Notes: generated by a model not told the origin, from the letters alone. DNA of 64,000 nucleotides from Bacteroidota bacterium (GCA_023412195.1 JAEYNZ010000139.1:30529-94528); one strand, 5' to 3'; shown: positions 34,874 through 44,662, numbered from the stretch's first letter. A program made the numbers and translations.

Positions 34874-37800
34874 ATGACAAACAATTTCAACATACTTGTT
34901 AATAAGCTCAATCATTTCAGGTTCCGGTATTATACATTTAAACTTCTGAAGGGAATTATTCTTACATTCTTTTTCTTACTTGCCTTATTTACAATATTTT
35001 CCCTAATAGAGTATTTTATTTACCTTTCAACTGATATCAGGAAGCTGCTGTTTTTTGGTTTCATTATTTTCGGTGGATTGCTGGGTGTTCAATTTATTTT
35101 GATACCTCTGCTGAAGCTTGTACATATTCTGAAACCTATTGATTCAAAAACGAGTGCGGCAGTCATAAGAAAACATTTCTCTGAGATCAAAGATAAGCTT
35201 GTAAATATAATAGAACTGGCTGAAATCAAAGACAGCAACATGTCGCAGGAGATTCTTTTTGCCAGCATTGACCAAAAAATACATGAACTGGATGTATTTG
35301 ATTTCAGGCAGGCAGTTCAATTTAAAAACCTGCGGCTGGTGTTGTTTTATTTTCTTACAAGCCTTCTGGTCACTGCCGGGATTTACTTTGTGAACAAATC
35401 AGTATTTCTTACAGCTCCTGGTCGGATCGTTCAGTACAATACCCATTTTGTTAAGCCGGCTCCCTTTACTTTTCATCTTGTTAACCAGCAGTTAAAGGTG
35501 ACAAAAGGCGATGCCTATAAAATAATGGCAGAATCCAGGGGAAATGAACTGCCACAGGTTGCTTATATTAATATAGAAGGAAGCAATTACCTGATGAAAA
35601 GTACCTCTCCTGGTCATTTTGAGTTTGAAATGGCATCAGTTATCAATCCTGTTTCCTTTTATTTTACCGATTTAAAACACAGGTCTGACAGCTATTTTCT
35701 ACAGTTATTGCCTAAGCCAGGTATTCATACCTTTAATGTTGAAATCATTCCTCCGTCTTATACAGGGTTGCCTTCACAACAATTTGAAAATACAGGCGAT
35801 TTGCAGGTACCAAACGGAACTCAGGTAGAATGGAAGTTTCAGGGAATAGATATCGATACTTTATATTTAAGGCTGGCAGATTCGGTATTCGTTGGGGCTG
35901 TGCATGAAGGTCCGGAGTTTCATGTTTTTCACAGGTTTTTAAAAACTTCTCCCTATCATGTATATATCAAAAATGATGTAACTGAACCCTATCTGGCACT
36001 ATCCTATTCGGTGGATGTAATACCCGACTTTTATCCTGAAATAAAGGTAGTGAGATACCAGGATTCATTGAAAATGACAAGGTTCTTTTTCAAAGGTTTT
36101 ATCGGTGACGATTATGGTTTTACAGGATTGGATTTTCATTTTAATGTAAGTCAGAATGATTCAGCTATAGCCATTCCTTTTGTTAAAAATCTGACGGACC
36201 AGGAATTTTATTTCAGTTTTGATTTTGCGGATCTTCAAACAACAGGTGAATCTGTTTCTTACTATTTTTCTGTTACAGATAATGATGTAATCAACCAGTA
36301 TAAAACTACAACATCCGATCATTTTGTATTTCATATTCCAAACATGGAGGAAATAGCTGCAGGTGAAAAGGAACACTTTGAGAAACTTGAAAATATGCTT
36401 GAGCAAAGTGAAAAGCTGGCAAAGGATATTCAGAAAGATTTGCAAAACCTGAGGTTAAAGAATATGGATACGAATGTTTCCGACTGGGAGAAATCACAAA
36501 TGGTTAATGAGATTCTATCGAAGCAGAGTCAGCTTGAACAATTGTATGAACGGATAAAAGACGACAATCAGAAGCTGAATAACTATATGAATTCCTTTAA
36601 TCAGCAAAATGAGCAGATTGTTGAAAAACAAAAGCAGATTGAAGCTTTGCTCGAAGAGGTATTCACAGATGAGTTGAAGAAATTGCTGGAAGAATTTCAG
36701 AAACTGGCCCAGGAATTCGACAGTAAAAAGTTGAATCAGCTTACTGAACAAATGAATTTTTCTTATGAAGATCTTCAAAAACAACTCGACAGGAACCTTG
36801 AAATGTTGCGTAAAATGAAGGTGGAACAAAATCTTCAGCAGGTGATCGATCAGATGGAGAAAATGGCTTCTGAAGAGGAAAAAATGGCTGAGGAGGTTAA
36901 TGACAAAAAGAATTTAGAGAATATCGACAAAAATATTGAACAGCATCAGCAGGATTTAAATCAGCTTCAAAACCAGTTGAATGATGCATTGCAAATGAAT
37001 GAGGATCTGGAAAAACCTATGAACTTCGACAATTTTGAGCAGGAAATAGAGGATATCAAAAAGGGCATGGAGAATAACCGGAATGAAATTCAAAAGCAGA
37101 ACAGAAGGAAAGCAGGATCTGGTATGAAGGAAACCTCTGAGAAGATGAAAAACACTGCTTTTGCCATGCAACAGATGCTGAATTCAAATACCATGCAGCA
37201 AAACATGGAAAACCTTGCAAACCTGAGACAGATTTTGAGCAACCTTGTATATTTATCCTTCGAACAGGAAGATGTTCTTTCAAAATTGTCAGGTATACAA
37301 TCGGTCGATCCCACCCTGAGTGATATCAACATGCAGCAGAAGCGGATCAAGGATCAAAGCAGAATTGTAAAGGATTCACTTTATGCACTGGCTAAAAGAA
37401 CACCTGCTATTAACAGTATGATCAACAATGAACTGCTGGGCATGGAGATGAATCTTGATAAGGCTATCGATCAGATGGGCGAAGGATTATACCCAAATGC
37501 ACGTATAAGCCAGCAATATGTTATGACTGCTACAAATAACCTTGCCCTTTTATTAAATGAAGCTCTCGACAACCTGGAGCAGCAAATGGCAAATGCACAG
37601 CCTGGCGATCAGGAGAGTGATACTCCGGGACAGGGAAAGCCAGGTATGAATTTGCTAAAGGAGCAATCGGAGAACATAAAACAACAGCTGCAGCAAATGA
37701 TTGATCAGATGAAAAATGGCAATTCTCAGGATATGAACAAGAATCTGGGTCAGTCACTGATGCAGCATGAAATGATGCAGCAGATGCTTCGCGAAATCAT

Positions 37801-38164
37801 GAATGGAGGAGGTGTTGGCAGTGAAGCTAAAAAGGCACTGCAGCAGATTGATGATATTATAGAGCAAAACAGAAGGCAGTTACTTAACAGGAATGTTAAC
37901 GCTGATATGATAACCAGGCAAAATTTGATAACCAGGCGTTTGCTGGATGCAGAAAAAGCAGAGTTGGAACGCGAATTTGAAGAAGAACGTGAAAGCCGGA
38001 GTGCAGAAGATTTTTATAGTAACCCAGTTCAGTTTTTTGAGTTTCTTGAAAAGAATAATTCTTCACTGGAGTATCTGAACAGGAATTCACACAAGCTGAA
38101 AAATTTTTATAACAGCAAATACAAGCAATACATGAATAATATTCAAAATGAACAACAACCGTGA
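34874..38164 (+). CDS. Large DUF4175-like membrane protein with Gln-rich coiled coil
   Basis: The protein has 1096 residues. Two membrane helices near the N-terminus (about 26-48 and 55-80) and one near 155-172 are followed by beta-rich extracytoplasmic domains (about 190-490). A very long Gln/Asn/Glu-rich coiled coil then runs to the end (about 490-1090), for example LEQSEKLAKDIQKDLQNLRL. This matches the DUF4175 family of Bacteroidota. The role is unknown; the size and coiled coil suggest an envelope structural protein. Its stop overlaps the next gene by 17 bases, which points to translational coupling. Confidence 0.85.
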   Translation: MTNNFNILVNKLNHFRFRYYTFKLLKGIILTFFFLLALFTIFSLIEYFIYLSTDIRKLLFFGFIIFGGLLGVQFILIPLLKLVHILKPIDSKTSAAVIRKHFSEIKDKLVNIIELAEIKDSNMSQEILFASIDQKIHELDVFDFRQAVQFKNLRLVLFYFLTSLLVTAGIYFVNKSVFLTAPGRIVQYNTHFVKPAPFTFHLVNQQLKVTKGDAYKIMAESRGNELPQVAYINIEGSNYLMKSTSPGHFEFEMASVINPVSFYFTDLKHRSDSYFLQLLPKPGIHTFNVEIIPPSYTGLPSQQFENTGDLQVPNGTQVEWKFQGIDIDTLYLRLADSVFVGAVHEGPEFHVFHRFLKTSPYHVYIKNDVTEPYLALSYSVDVIPDFYPEIKVVRYQDSLKMTRFFFKGFIGDDYGFTGLDFHFNVSQNDSAIAIPFVKNLTDQEFYFSFDFADLQTTGESVSYYFSVTDNDVINQYKTTTSDHFVFHIPNMEEIAAGEKEHFEKLENMLEQSEKLAKDIQKDLQNLRLKNMDTNVSDWEKSQMVNEILSKQSQLEQLYERIKDDNQKLNNYMNSFNQQNEQIVEKQKQIEALLEEVFTDELKKLLEEFQKLAQEFDSKKLNQLTEQMNFSYEDLQKQLDRNLEMLRKMKVEQNLQQVIDQMEKMASEEEKMAEEVNDKKNLENIDKNIEQHQQDLNQLQNQLNDALQMNEDLEKPMNFDNFEQEIEDIKKGMENNRNEIQKQNRRKAGSGMKETSEKMKNTAFAMQQMLNSNTMQQNMENLANLRQILSNLVYLSFEQEDVLSKLSGIQSVDPTLSDINMQQKRIKDQSRIVKDSLYALAKRTPAINSMINNELLGMEMNLDKAIDQMGEGLYPNARISQQYVMTATNNLALLLNEALDNLEQQMANAQPGDQESDTPGQGKPGMNLLKEQSENIKQQLQQMIDQMKNGNSQDMNKNLGQSLMQHEMMQQMLREIMNGGGVGSEAKKALQQIDDIIEQNRRQLLNRNVNADMITRQNLITRRLLDAEKAELEREFEEERESRSAEDFYSNPVQFFEFLEKNNSSLEYLNRNSHKLKNFYNSKYKQYMNNIQNEQQP

Positions 38165-38555
38165 AATACTCAATATAGAATCTGATAAGAAGGAGTTGAT
38201 AAAAGTAGAATCTTTTTTGCGTAATATTTATAAAGACAAGCAACTTCCTGAAGAGTCTTTCAATAAGGTTCTGCTATGCATTTCAGAAGCTGTCATTAAT
38301 TCCATAGAACACGGTAACAGAAATACCAGAGAGAAAAAAGTTTCCGTTGTTGTGGATTGCCAGGAAAGCGGTCTGAATGTTGAGGTGATGGATGAAGGAG
38401 AAGGTTTCGATTATGACATGATCCCTGATCCTACAAAGGATGAGAATATCAGGAAAGAAAGAGGAAGAGGGATATATATCATTAGGACTGTTAGTAACAA
38501 TTTGATATTCAAAGATAAAGGAAAATGTGTGGAATTTAAAATTGAACTACATTGA
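38148..38555 (+). CDS. RsbW-like ATP-binding protein (HATPase_c)
   Basis: The protein has 135 residues. The GHKL ATPase N-box is ISEAVINSIEHGN, followed by VEVMDEGEGFDYDMIPDP and GRGIYIIRTV. It has the size and layout of an anti-sigma factor or serine kinase (RsbW/SpoIIAB) and contains no receiver or sensor part. The gene starts inside DUF4175 and ends on the TTGA overlap with ybeY. Partner proteins (an anti-anti-sigma factor or PP2C phosphatase) are not in the window. Confidence 0.88.
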   Translation: MNNNREILNIESDKKELIKVESFLRNIYKDKQLPEESFNKVLLCISEAVINSIEHGNRNTREKKVSVVVDCQESGLNVEVMDEGEGFDYDMIPDPTKDENIRKERGRGIYIIRTVSNNLIFKDKGKCVEFKIELH

Positions 38556-38989
38556 GTGGTATTTCAGTATTTTTTGAAGAAACCAAACCATTCAGACTAC
38601 ATAAAAAGTTATTAAAAAAGCATATTAACTTTTTGCTTGAAACTGAGCAGAAAGTTCCAGGCGAGTTATCCATTATATTCTGCAGCGATTCATACTTGCT
38701 GAATATGAACAGGGAGTACCTTCAGCATGACTATTTTACAGATATTATAACTTTTGACTATAGTGAAGGTTCCGTTGTTTCTGGTGACTTATTTATAAGC
38801 GCAGACAGAATTCGGGAAAATGCTGCCATATTTGCCGTTTCATTTAAAATGGAGCTGTACAGGGTAATTTTTCATGGAGTGTTACATCTTGCCGGATATA
38901 AAGATAAAACGGAGAAGGAAAAGAAGCTGATGAGGGATAAAGAATCTTTTTATCTTAAAGGAATAGATTTTGATAAGGAAGAAATATGA
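38552..38989 (+). CDS. ybeY: Endoribonuclease YbeY
   Basis: YbeY is a zinc endoribonuclease for rRNA maturation and ribosome quality control. The active site reads HGVLHLAGYKD: the first two His of the usual H-x3-H-x5-H are present, but the third position is Asp. This substitution occurs in Bacteroidota YbeY as far as I know. The start is a TTG that overlaps the previous stop (TTGA). The only in-frame codons between it and the upstream stop at 38543 are ACT and ACA, so TTG is forced. Its stop overlaps mnmG by ATGA. Confidence 0.92.
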   Translation: MSGISVFFEETKPFRLHKKLLKKHINFLLETEQKVPGELSIIFCSDSYLLNMNREYLQHDYFTDIITFDYSEGSVVSGDLFISADRIRENAAIFAVSFKMELYRVIFHGVLHLAGYKDKTEKEKKLMRDKESFYLKGIDFDKEEI

Positions 38990-40866
38990 TTTTTAAATAT
39001 GATGTTATTGTTGTAGGCGGAGGGCATGCAGGGTGTGAAGCTGCCGCTGCAGCGGCTAATTTGGGATCAAGGACATTGCTTATTACAATGGACATGACGA
39101 AGTACGCCCAGATGTCGTGTAATCCTGCAATGGGCGGGATAGCCAAAGGTCAGATTGTACGTGAGATTGACGCACTGGGGGGGTATTCAGGTATTATCTC
39201 TGATAAAACTACCATCCAGTTCCGGATGTTAAATTTATCAAAAGGACCTGCCATGTGGAGTCCCAGGGCACAGAACGACCGAATGCGGTTTACTGAAATG
39301 TGGCGGTCGGTACTTGAGTCAACCGATAATCTGGATTTATGGCAGGATGCTGTTGTATCGCTCATAATTGAAAATAGGCAGGTAAAAGGGGTAAGAACCA
39401 AAATAGGAGTTGATTTTCGTTCAAACACGGTTGTACTTACCAATGGCACCTTTCTTAACGGACTGATTCATGTAGGTTCTGCTCAAATGAAAGGAGGACG
39501 TATCGGAGAGGCTGCCAGCTATCATATTTCAGAACAATTACTTGATGCAGGGTTTAAAACAGGGAGATTAAAAACTGGTACCCCTGTGAGGATTGATGGA
39601 AGAACAATCGATTTTTCATCGCTGGCAGAACAGAAGGGCGATTCAGGGCATTTTAAGTTCTCATATCTGCCCGGTACGGAATCTGAACTCAAACAAAGAT
39701 CATGCTGGATAACATATACGAATCCTGAGGTTCATAAAGAGCTTGAACTGGGTTTTGAGTTTTCACCTATGTTTGACGGAACAATTCAAAGCACAGGCCC
39801 CAGATATTGCCCCAGTATAGAATCGAAGCTTGTAACTTTTGCTGAGAAACAGAAACACCAGTTGTTTCTTGAACCTGAGGGGGAATCTACAGTGGAGTAT
39901 TATCTGAACGGATTTTCATCCTCGCTTCCATGGGAAGTGCAATATCGTGCGCTCAGAAAAATTCCGGGACTTGAAAATGCAAAAATTTTCAGGCCGGGTT
40001 ACGCCATTGAATATGATTATTTCGATCCTACTCAACTTAAAGGTACGCTTGAAACAAATATCATCAGCAACCTTTTTTTTGCCGGTCAGATAAACGGTAC
40101 CACCGGATATGAGGAAGCAGCAGCCCAGGGATTGATGGCGGGTATTAATGCACACCTGAAAAGTCAGACCAGCAACCAGGAATTTATTTTGAAAAGAGAT
40201 GAAGCATATATTGGGGTTCTTATCGATGATCTGGTGACCAAAGGAGTTGATGAACCTTACAGGATGTTCACCAGCCGGGCAGAGTACAGAATTTTACTCA
40301 GGCAGGACAATGCGGATGCCCGGTTGACACCTAAAGCTTACGGACTGGGGCTTGCTTCTGCAGAAAGAATAAAATTATTAGAGGAAAAATCGTCCTTAAT
40401 TGCTGATATTATTGCGTTTACGAGACAATTTAGTATTAAGCCAAGCGCTGTAAATCAGTTACTTACAAGTAAAGGAACATCAGAATTGAAGCAGGGAGTG
40501 AAGTTAAATGACTTAATATTAAGGCCTCAGATTTCAATATTTGATCTGGTGGAGGCCGTTGGCCCGTTTAAATCGTTTCTTAAGAGGGTTCCTGAGCAGC
40601 GATGGATGGAAATTGTACAGGGGGCAGAAATATCTATTAAGTACGATGGATATATAAGCAGGGAAAAATTACTTGCTGAGAAACTGGACCGGTTTGAGAA
40701 TATTATCATAGAAAATAAATTTGATTATAATCAACTTAATTCCATATCCACGGAAGCCCGGCAAAAGCTTTCAAGAATGAATCCAAAAACAATTGGACAG
40801 GCAAAAAGGATATCAGGGGTCTCCCCTTCCGATATAAATGTTTTATTAATTTTGCTGGGAAGATAA
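38986..40866 (+). CDS. mnmG: tRNA uridine-5-carboxymethylaminomethyl modification enzyme MnmG
   Basis: MnmG works with the GTPase MnmE to install cmnm5U at wobble position 34 of several tRNAs, using FAD and methylene-THF. The FAD motif is VGGGHAGCEAA, followed by MSCNPAMGGIAKG and GTFLNGLIHVG, family signatures, and the C-terminal INGTTGYEEAAAQGLMAGINA. It has 626 residues, full length. It is coupled to ybeY by ATGA. mnmG is often near the origin in bacteria, which fits the parS site right after its stop. Confidence 0.97.
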   Translation: MIFKYDVIVVGGGHAGCEAAAAAANLGSRTLLITMDMTKYAQMSCNPAMGGIAKGQIVREIDALGGYSGIISDKTTIQFRMLNLSKGPAMWSPRAQNDRMRFTEMWRSVLESTDNLDLWQDAVVSLIIENRQVKGVRTKIGVDFRSNTVVLTNGTFLNGLIHVGSAQMKGGRIGEAASYHISEQLLDAGFKTGRLKTGTPVRIDGRTIDFSSLAEQKGDSGHFKFSYLPGTESELKQRSCWITYTNPEVHKELELGFEFSPMFDGTIQSTGPRYCPSIESKLVTFAEKQKHQLFLEPEGESTVEYYLNGFSSSLPWEVQYRALRKIPGLENAKIFRPGYAIEYDYFDPTQLKGTLETNIISNLFFAGQINGTTGYEEAAAQGLMAGINAHLKSQTSNQEFILKRDEAYIGVLIDDLVTKGVDEPYRMFTSRAEYRILLRQDNADARLTPKAYGLGLASAERIKLLEEKSSLIADIIAFTRQFSIKPSAVNQLLTSKGTSELKQGVKLNDLILRPQISIFDLVEAVGPFKSFLKRVPEQRWMEIVQGAEISIKYDGYISREKLLAEKLDRFENIIIENKFDYNQLNSISTEARQKLSRMNPKTIGQAKRISGVSPSDINVLLILLGR

Positions 40867-40869
40867 AAG

Positions 40870-40885
40870 TGTTTCACGTGGAACA
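40870..40885. other. parS: parS, perfect ParB-binding site
   Basis: TGTTTCACGTGGAACA equals the B. subtilis-type parS site (TGTTCCACGTGAAACA) read on the other strand, 16 of 16. It starts 4 bases after the mnmG stop and lies before apt. parS sites usually cluster near the chromosomal origin and load ParB for segregation. Confidence 0.9.
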
Positions 40886-40903
40886 AAAACCAAATATTAA
40901 AAA

Positions 40904-41422
40904 ATGGATTTAAAAAGTAAAATAAGGGAGATACCTGACTTTCCTTCAAAAGGTATTAGTTTTAAAGATATAACCACCCTGCTGAAGGAACCTGAAGCAT
41001 TAAAATATGTTGCAAAAACAATTGTGGAAGAGTTCCGGGACAAGAAAGTTACTAAGGTATTGGGAATTGAATCGCGTGGCTTTATCCTGGGAGGTGCGAT
41101 TGCCTGTGAGCTCAATGCTGGTTTCGTACCAGTAAGAAAAAAAGGGAAACTTCCTGCAGAGAAAATTGCAGAAACCTACCAACTTGAATATGGTGCAGAT
41201 ACTATAGAAATCCATCGTGATGCTCTTTCACCGGATGATGTGTTGCTTATTCACGATGATTTGCTGGCAACCGGTGGTACTACCCATGCGGTGCTTAACC
41301 TTATTAAAAAGGTGGGGGTTCAGGATATATACCTGAGTTATATTTGTGATCTGGCTTTTATTCAAAACGAACATAAAAACCTTATCAGGCAATATAATCC
41401 ACAAATTTTAGTAACCTATTAA
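40904..41422 (+). CDS. apt: Adenine phosphoribosyltransferase
   Basis: The enzyme salvages adenine to AMP using PRPP. The PRPP-binding motif is VLLIHDDLLATGGTT, and FPSKGISFKDITTLL with GIESRGFILGGAIA is typical of Apt. It has 172 residues. It sits between mnmG (37 bases, holding parS) and uvrC (33 bases) and is probably in the same operon. Confidence 0.96.
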   Translation: MDLKSKIREIPDFPSKGISFKDITTLLKEPEALKYVAKTIVEEFRDKKVTKVLGIESRGFILGGAIACELNAGFVPVRKKGKLPAEKIAETYQLEYGADTIEIHRDALSPDDVLLIHDDLLATGGTTHAVLNLIKKVGVQDIYLSYICDLAFIQNEHKNLIRQYNPQILVTY

Positions 41423-41455
41423 ATAATAATTTTTTCCTTGATGTAAATCGTCCAG

Positions 41456-43276
41456 GTGAAATATTCTACACAAAATAGTAATATTGATTATCTGAAAAAC
41501 CTGATTGCTGTGCTGCCGGGGAAGCCTGGAATTTATCAATTTTTTGATGATGAGGGTAAAATTATTTATATAGGAAAGGCACTCAACCTAAAGAAAAGGG
41601 TTAATTCCTATTTCTCGAAACAGCATGAGAACCGTAAGACTTCCATGCTTGTAAGAAATATTACCGACATCAAATATATGGTAGTACAAACTGAACAGGA
41701 TGCTCTTTTACTGGAAAATAACCTGATCAAAAAGTACCAGCCCCGATATAATATCAGGCTAAAAGATGATAAAACATACCCCTGGATATGCATTAAAAAT
41801 GAACCTTTTCCAAGGGTATTTCAAACCCGGACCCTTATCAGGGACGGCTCCAGGTACTTCGGGCCTTATACATCTGTTTATACTGTACGAACTCTTCTTG
41901 AGCTGTTTAAATCAGAATATAAATTACGCACCTGTAACTACAATTTAACCGACGAAAATATACGTTCGGGAAAATATAAAGTCTGCCTGGAATATCATAT
42001 TGGTAATTGCAAAGGTCCGTGCGAAGGTTTGATCAGTGCTGATAAATATAATGAAGGGATCAATGATATTGTAAATATCCTGAAGGGAAATATATCAGGC
42101 GTTATTCGTCATCTGGAAGAACGGATGAAAGCAATGGCTGAATCGCTGAATTTCGAAGAAGCGCAGGAATTAAAAGTTAAACTTGATTCACTTAAAAGAT
42201 ACCAAAGCAAGTCAACTATCGTTTCTCCTACAATTACCGACGTTGACGTATTTACAATCGAACAGGATTCCCGGTTTGCATACATCAACTATTTAAAAGT
42301 TATAAAAGGAGCCATTATTCAAACATATACCCTGGAAATTCAAAAAATTCTTGAAGAATCAGAAGAAGACCTTCTGCTTGCAGGGATTGCTGACATCAGG
42401 CAAAAAATATTTAGCAATGCAAAAGAAATCCTTGTCCCCTTTTTACCTGAACTTAAATTAAATGATGTTGATTTTAAAGTGCCCGTAAGAGGGGAAAAGA
42501 AAAAACTACTGGATTTGTCAGCAAGAAATGCAAAATATTTCAGGCTTGAAAAGGAGAAACAATTTGTACTTAAGAATCCTAAACTGCGCGATGAGAGGAT
42601 CCTTAACACCCTCCAAAAGGATCTTCAGCTCCCTGTACCTCCTGTAAGGATTGAGTGCTTCGACAATAGTAACCTGCAGGGATCCAATCCAGTAGCAGCT
42701 TGTGTTGTCTTTCATAATACCAGGCCGCTTAAAAAGGAATACAGGCATTATAATATAAAAACGGTGGAAGGTCCGAATGATTTTGCCTCTATGGAAGAAG
42801 TTGTCTATCGGCGGTACAAAAGGTTAACCGAGGAGAACAAACAGTTGCCCCAACTTGTGGTGGTCGACGGTGGAAAAGGGCAGCTTTCGTCGGCTGTTTC
42901 AGCTCTTGAAAAACTGAATCTAAGGGGTAAAGTATCCATTATAGGCATAGCAAAACGCCTTGAAGAAATCTATTTTCCTGATGATTCCGTTCCTGTGTAT
43001 ATTAATAAAAACTCTGAAAGCCTGAAGATTATACAGCAGATAAGGGATGAGGCACACCGATTTGGGATTTCTTTTCACCGGAATAAGCGGTCGAAAAGCG
43101 TGACCCGGTCGGAGCTGCATGATATTAAAGGAATAGGTGAACAGACTGCCACAAAACTTCTGACTATCTTTAAATCAGTCAAAAATCTCCAAAATGCTGA
43201 TAAAGATACTGTAGCTCAACACGTTGGAAAATCAAAAGCAGAAATAGTTTACAGGCATTTTCATCCCGAACAGTAG
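41456..43276 (+). CDS. uvrC: Excinuclease ABC subunit C
   Basis: UvrC makes both incisions in nucleotide excision repair. The GIY-YIG domain is KPGIYQFFDDEGKIIYIGKA (start), with a UVR region near 200-235, the endonuclease domain (IECFDNSNLQGSNPVA, VVDGGKGQLSSA) and C-terminal helix-hairpin-helix motifs (HDIKGIGEQTATKLLTIF). It has 606 residues, normal. The start is a GTG; the in-frame stop at 41444 leaves no other choice. Confidence 0.97.
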   Translation: MKYSTQNSNIDYLKNLIAVLPGKPGIYQFFDDEGKIIYIGKALNLKKRVNSYFSKQHENRKTSMLVRNITDIKYMVVQTEQDALLLENNLIKKYQPRYNIRLKDDKTYPWICIKNEPFPRVFQTRTLIRDGSRYFGPYTSVYTVRTLLELFKSEYKLRTCNYNLTDENIRSGKYKVCLEYHIGNCKGPCEGLISADKYNEGINDIVNILKGNISGVIRHLEERMKAMAESLNFEEAQELKVKLDSLKRYQSKSTIVSPTITDVDVFTIEQDSRFAYINYLKVIKGAIIQTYTLEIQKILEESEEDLLLAGIADIRQKIFSNAKEILVPFLPELKLNDVDFKVPVRGEKKKLLDLSARNAKYFRLEKEKQFVLKNPKLRDERILNTLQKDLQLPVPPVRIECFDNSNLQGSNPVAACVVFHNTRPLKKEYRHYNIKTVEGPNDFASMEEVVYRRYKRLTEENKQLPQLVVVDGGKGQLSSAVSALEKLNLRGKVSIIGIAKRLEEIYFPDDSVPVYINKNSESLKIIQQIRDEAHRFGISFHRNKRSKSVTRSELHDIKGIGEQTATKLLTIFKSVKNLQNADKDTVAQHVGKSKAEIVYRHFHPEQ

Positions 43277-43556
43277 TTGCTGAAAATGAGGCATTTATTT
43301 TTAGCGTTTTAGAATATAACCTCACCTGTAAGTGCAACGACTGTATGTTTCATGATGAACATTCACCAGTGGATTATATGACTTCTTACTTCCTGCGACC
43401 AAAAAATACCTTTAACAGATCCTGAATTCTGATCATGTTGTATGACTGTGTCAGCATTAGTCTGTTCTTGTACCACAAAAGTCAAATGTTAACTTCAATT
43501 CAATTACGAATATGGATTTAATACAGCTTTTGGATTGTTACCAGGATCAGCAGGAA
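43277..43556. other. Convergent gap between uvrC and rsgA
   Basis: These 280 bases between convergent genes hold no credible gene. A 26-codon ORF (starting MFHDEHSPV, about 43351) and a 65-codon frame running into rsgA antisense are not convincing. I see no strong terminator hairpin. Confidence 0.4.
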
Positions 43557-44504
43557 TTAATACGGTTTTCTGTACTTGTCATCCCCTTCCAGAAGTCCCA
43601 GGTAACTGATATACCGGCTGGAGGCTATTTCCTCTTGTTCCAGGGCTTCCTTAACGGCACATCCCGGCTCATGTGTATGAGAACAGTTGCTGTAGGTACA
43701 TTTTTTTGACATTTTGAAGATTTCAGGGAAGTAATGGGATATTTCCCATGGCTCCATCCCAAGCATGCCGAAACCTTTAATCCCTGGTGTATCAATGATA
43801 TATCCTCCGAATGAAAGCCTGAACATAGCTGAAAATGCCGTTGTATGCCTGCCTGTCTGATGGGTAACAGATATCTCCTTCGTTTTTAAATTCAGGCCAG
43901 GTTGTATGAGGTTTATCAGGGTTGACTTCCCTACCCCGCTGTGTCCGTTGATTACATTGGTTTTATCCTTCAGTTCATCCTTTAATTCCTCAATTCCGGT
44001 GAGGTTTTTAGCTGATGTTTCAAGGCATTTGTATCCTATACTGGTATAAATGGATTTATAGGATTCCAGTACTGCATTTTCTTCTTCCCCATATAAATCA
44101 ATCTTGTTGAAGACAATCAGCACAGGTACCCTGTACGCTTCTGCAGAGGCGAGATACCTGTCTATAAAGGTTGTGGTGGTAACCGGAGCCGTTAATGTAA
44201 CAATCAGCACCGCCAGGTCGATATTTGCTGCAATGATATGGGCCTGTTTTGACAGGTTGGGAGAGCGCCTGACTATATAGTTCTTCCTGTCCTCAATAGA
44301 TGTGATCCAGCCTGTTTTTCCACCCTTGCTGTCCTGTTCCCCGTGAAGCAGGAAGCTTACCCTGTCGCCAATTGCAACAGGGTTGGTGCTTTTAATATCC
44401 TTCATCCGGAAGTTGCCTTTTACCTTGCAGTCGATGAATTCACCATTTTCATCTTCCACGGTATACCAGCTGCCTGTTGTTTTTACTACCAAGCCTTGTT
44501 TCAC
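43557..44504 (-). CDS. rsgA: Ribosome small subunit-dependent GTPase A
   Basis: RsgA is a circularly permuted GTPase that helps late 30S maturation. An N-terminal OB fold (KQGLVVKTTGSWY) is followed by NKIDL (G4), then NGHSGVGKSTLINLI (G1) and DTPGIKGFG (G3), the permuted order. The C-terminal zinc site is CTYSNCSHTHEPGC. The frame opens with a TTG at 44522 that overlaps an exact -7 box, so I take the GTG at 44504, giving MKQGLVVKTTGSWY as in relatives. The length is then 315 residues. Confidence 0.93.
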   Translation of the reverse strand: MKQGLVVKTTGSWYTVEDENGEFIDCKVKGNFRMKDIKSTNPVAIGDRVSFLLHGEQDSKGGKTGWITSIEDRKNYIVRRSPNLSKQAHIIAANIDLAVLIVTLTAPVTTTTFIDRYLASAEAYRVPVLIVFNKIDLYGEEENAVLESYKSIYTSIGYKCLETSAKNLTGIEELKDELKDKTNVINGHSGVGKSTLINLIQPGLNLKTKEISVTHQTGRHTTAFSAMFRLSFGGYIIDTPGIKGFGMLGMEPWEISHYFPEIFKMSKKCTYSNCSHTHEPGCAVKEALEQEEIASSRYISYLGLLEGDDKYRKPY

Positions 44505-44519
44505 ATCTGAAATTTTAAA

Positions 44520-44527
44520 CAAAAATA
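44520..44527 (-). promoter_or_regulatory. -7 box (TATTTTTG) overlapping the rsgA frame start
   Basis: The minus strand reads TATTTTTG, and its final TTG is the outermost start of the rsgA frame. This supports the downstream GTG at 44504 with a very short leader. Confidence 0.4.
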
Positions 44528-44636
44528 CATTTTTGAAACCAACCCGCAGGATAAAAGTTTACAAGCCATAAAGAATGGCCATTTTCTATCAGCGGTACTC
44601 AGTGGAATAAAATGAAATGGATGCCATTAAAAGTGG

Positions 44637-44652
44637 TTTTTCACGTGGAACA
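44637..44652. other. parS: parS, one mismatch
   Basis: TTTTTCACGTGGAACA differs from TGTTTCACGTGGAACA only at position 2. It is in the gap between the rsgA start and the tdh stop, 3.8 kb from the perfect site. Confidence 0.75.
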
Positions 44653-44662
44653 TGCTTTATGG

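Noticed and set aside
43512..43709. 65-codon plus-strand ORF running into rsgA
   Set aside because: Most of it is antisense to the well-supported rsgA C-terminus.
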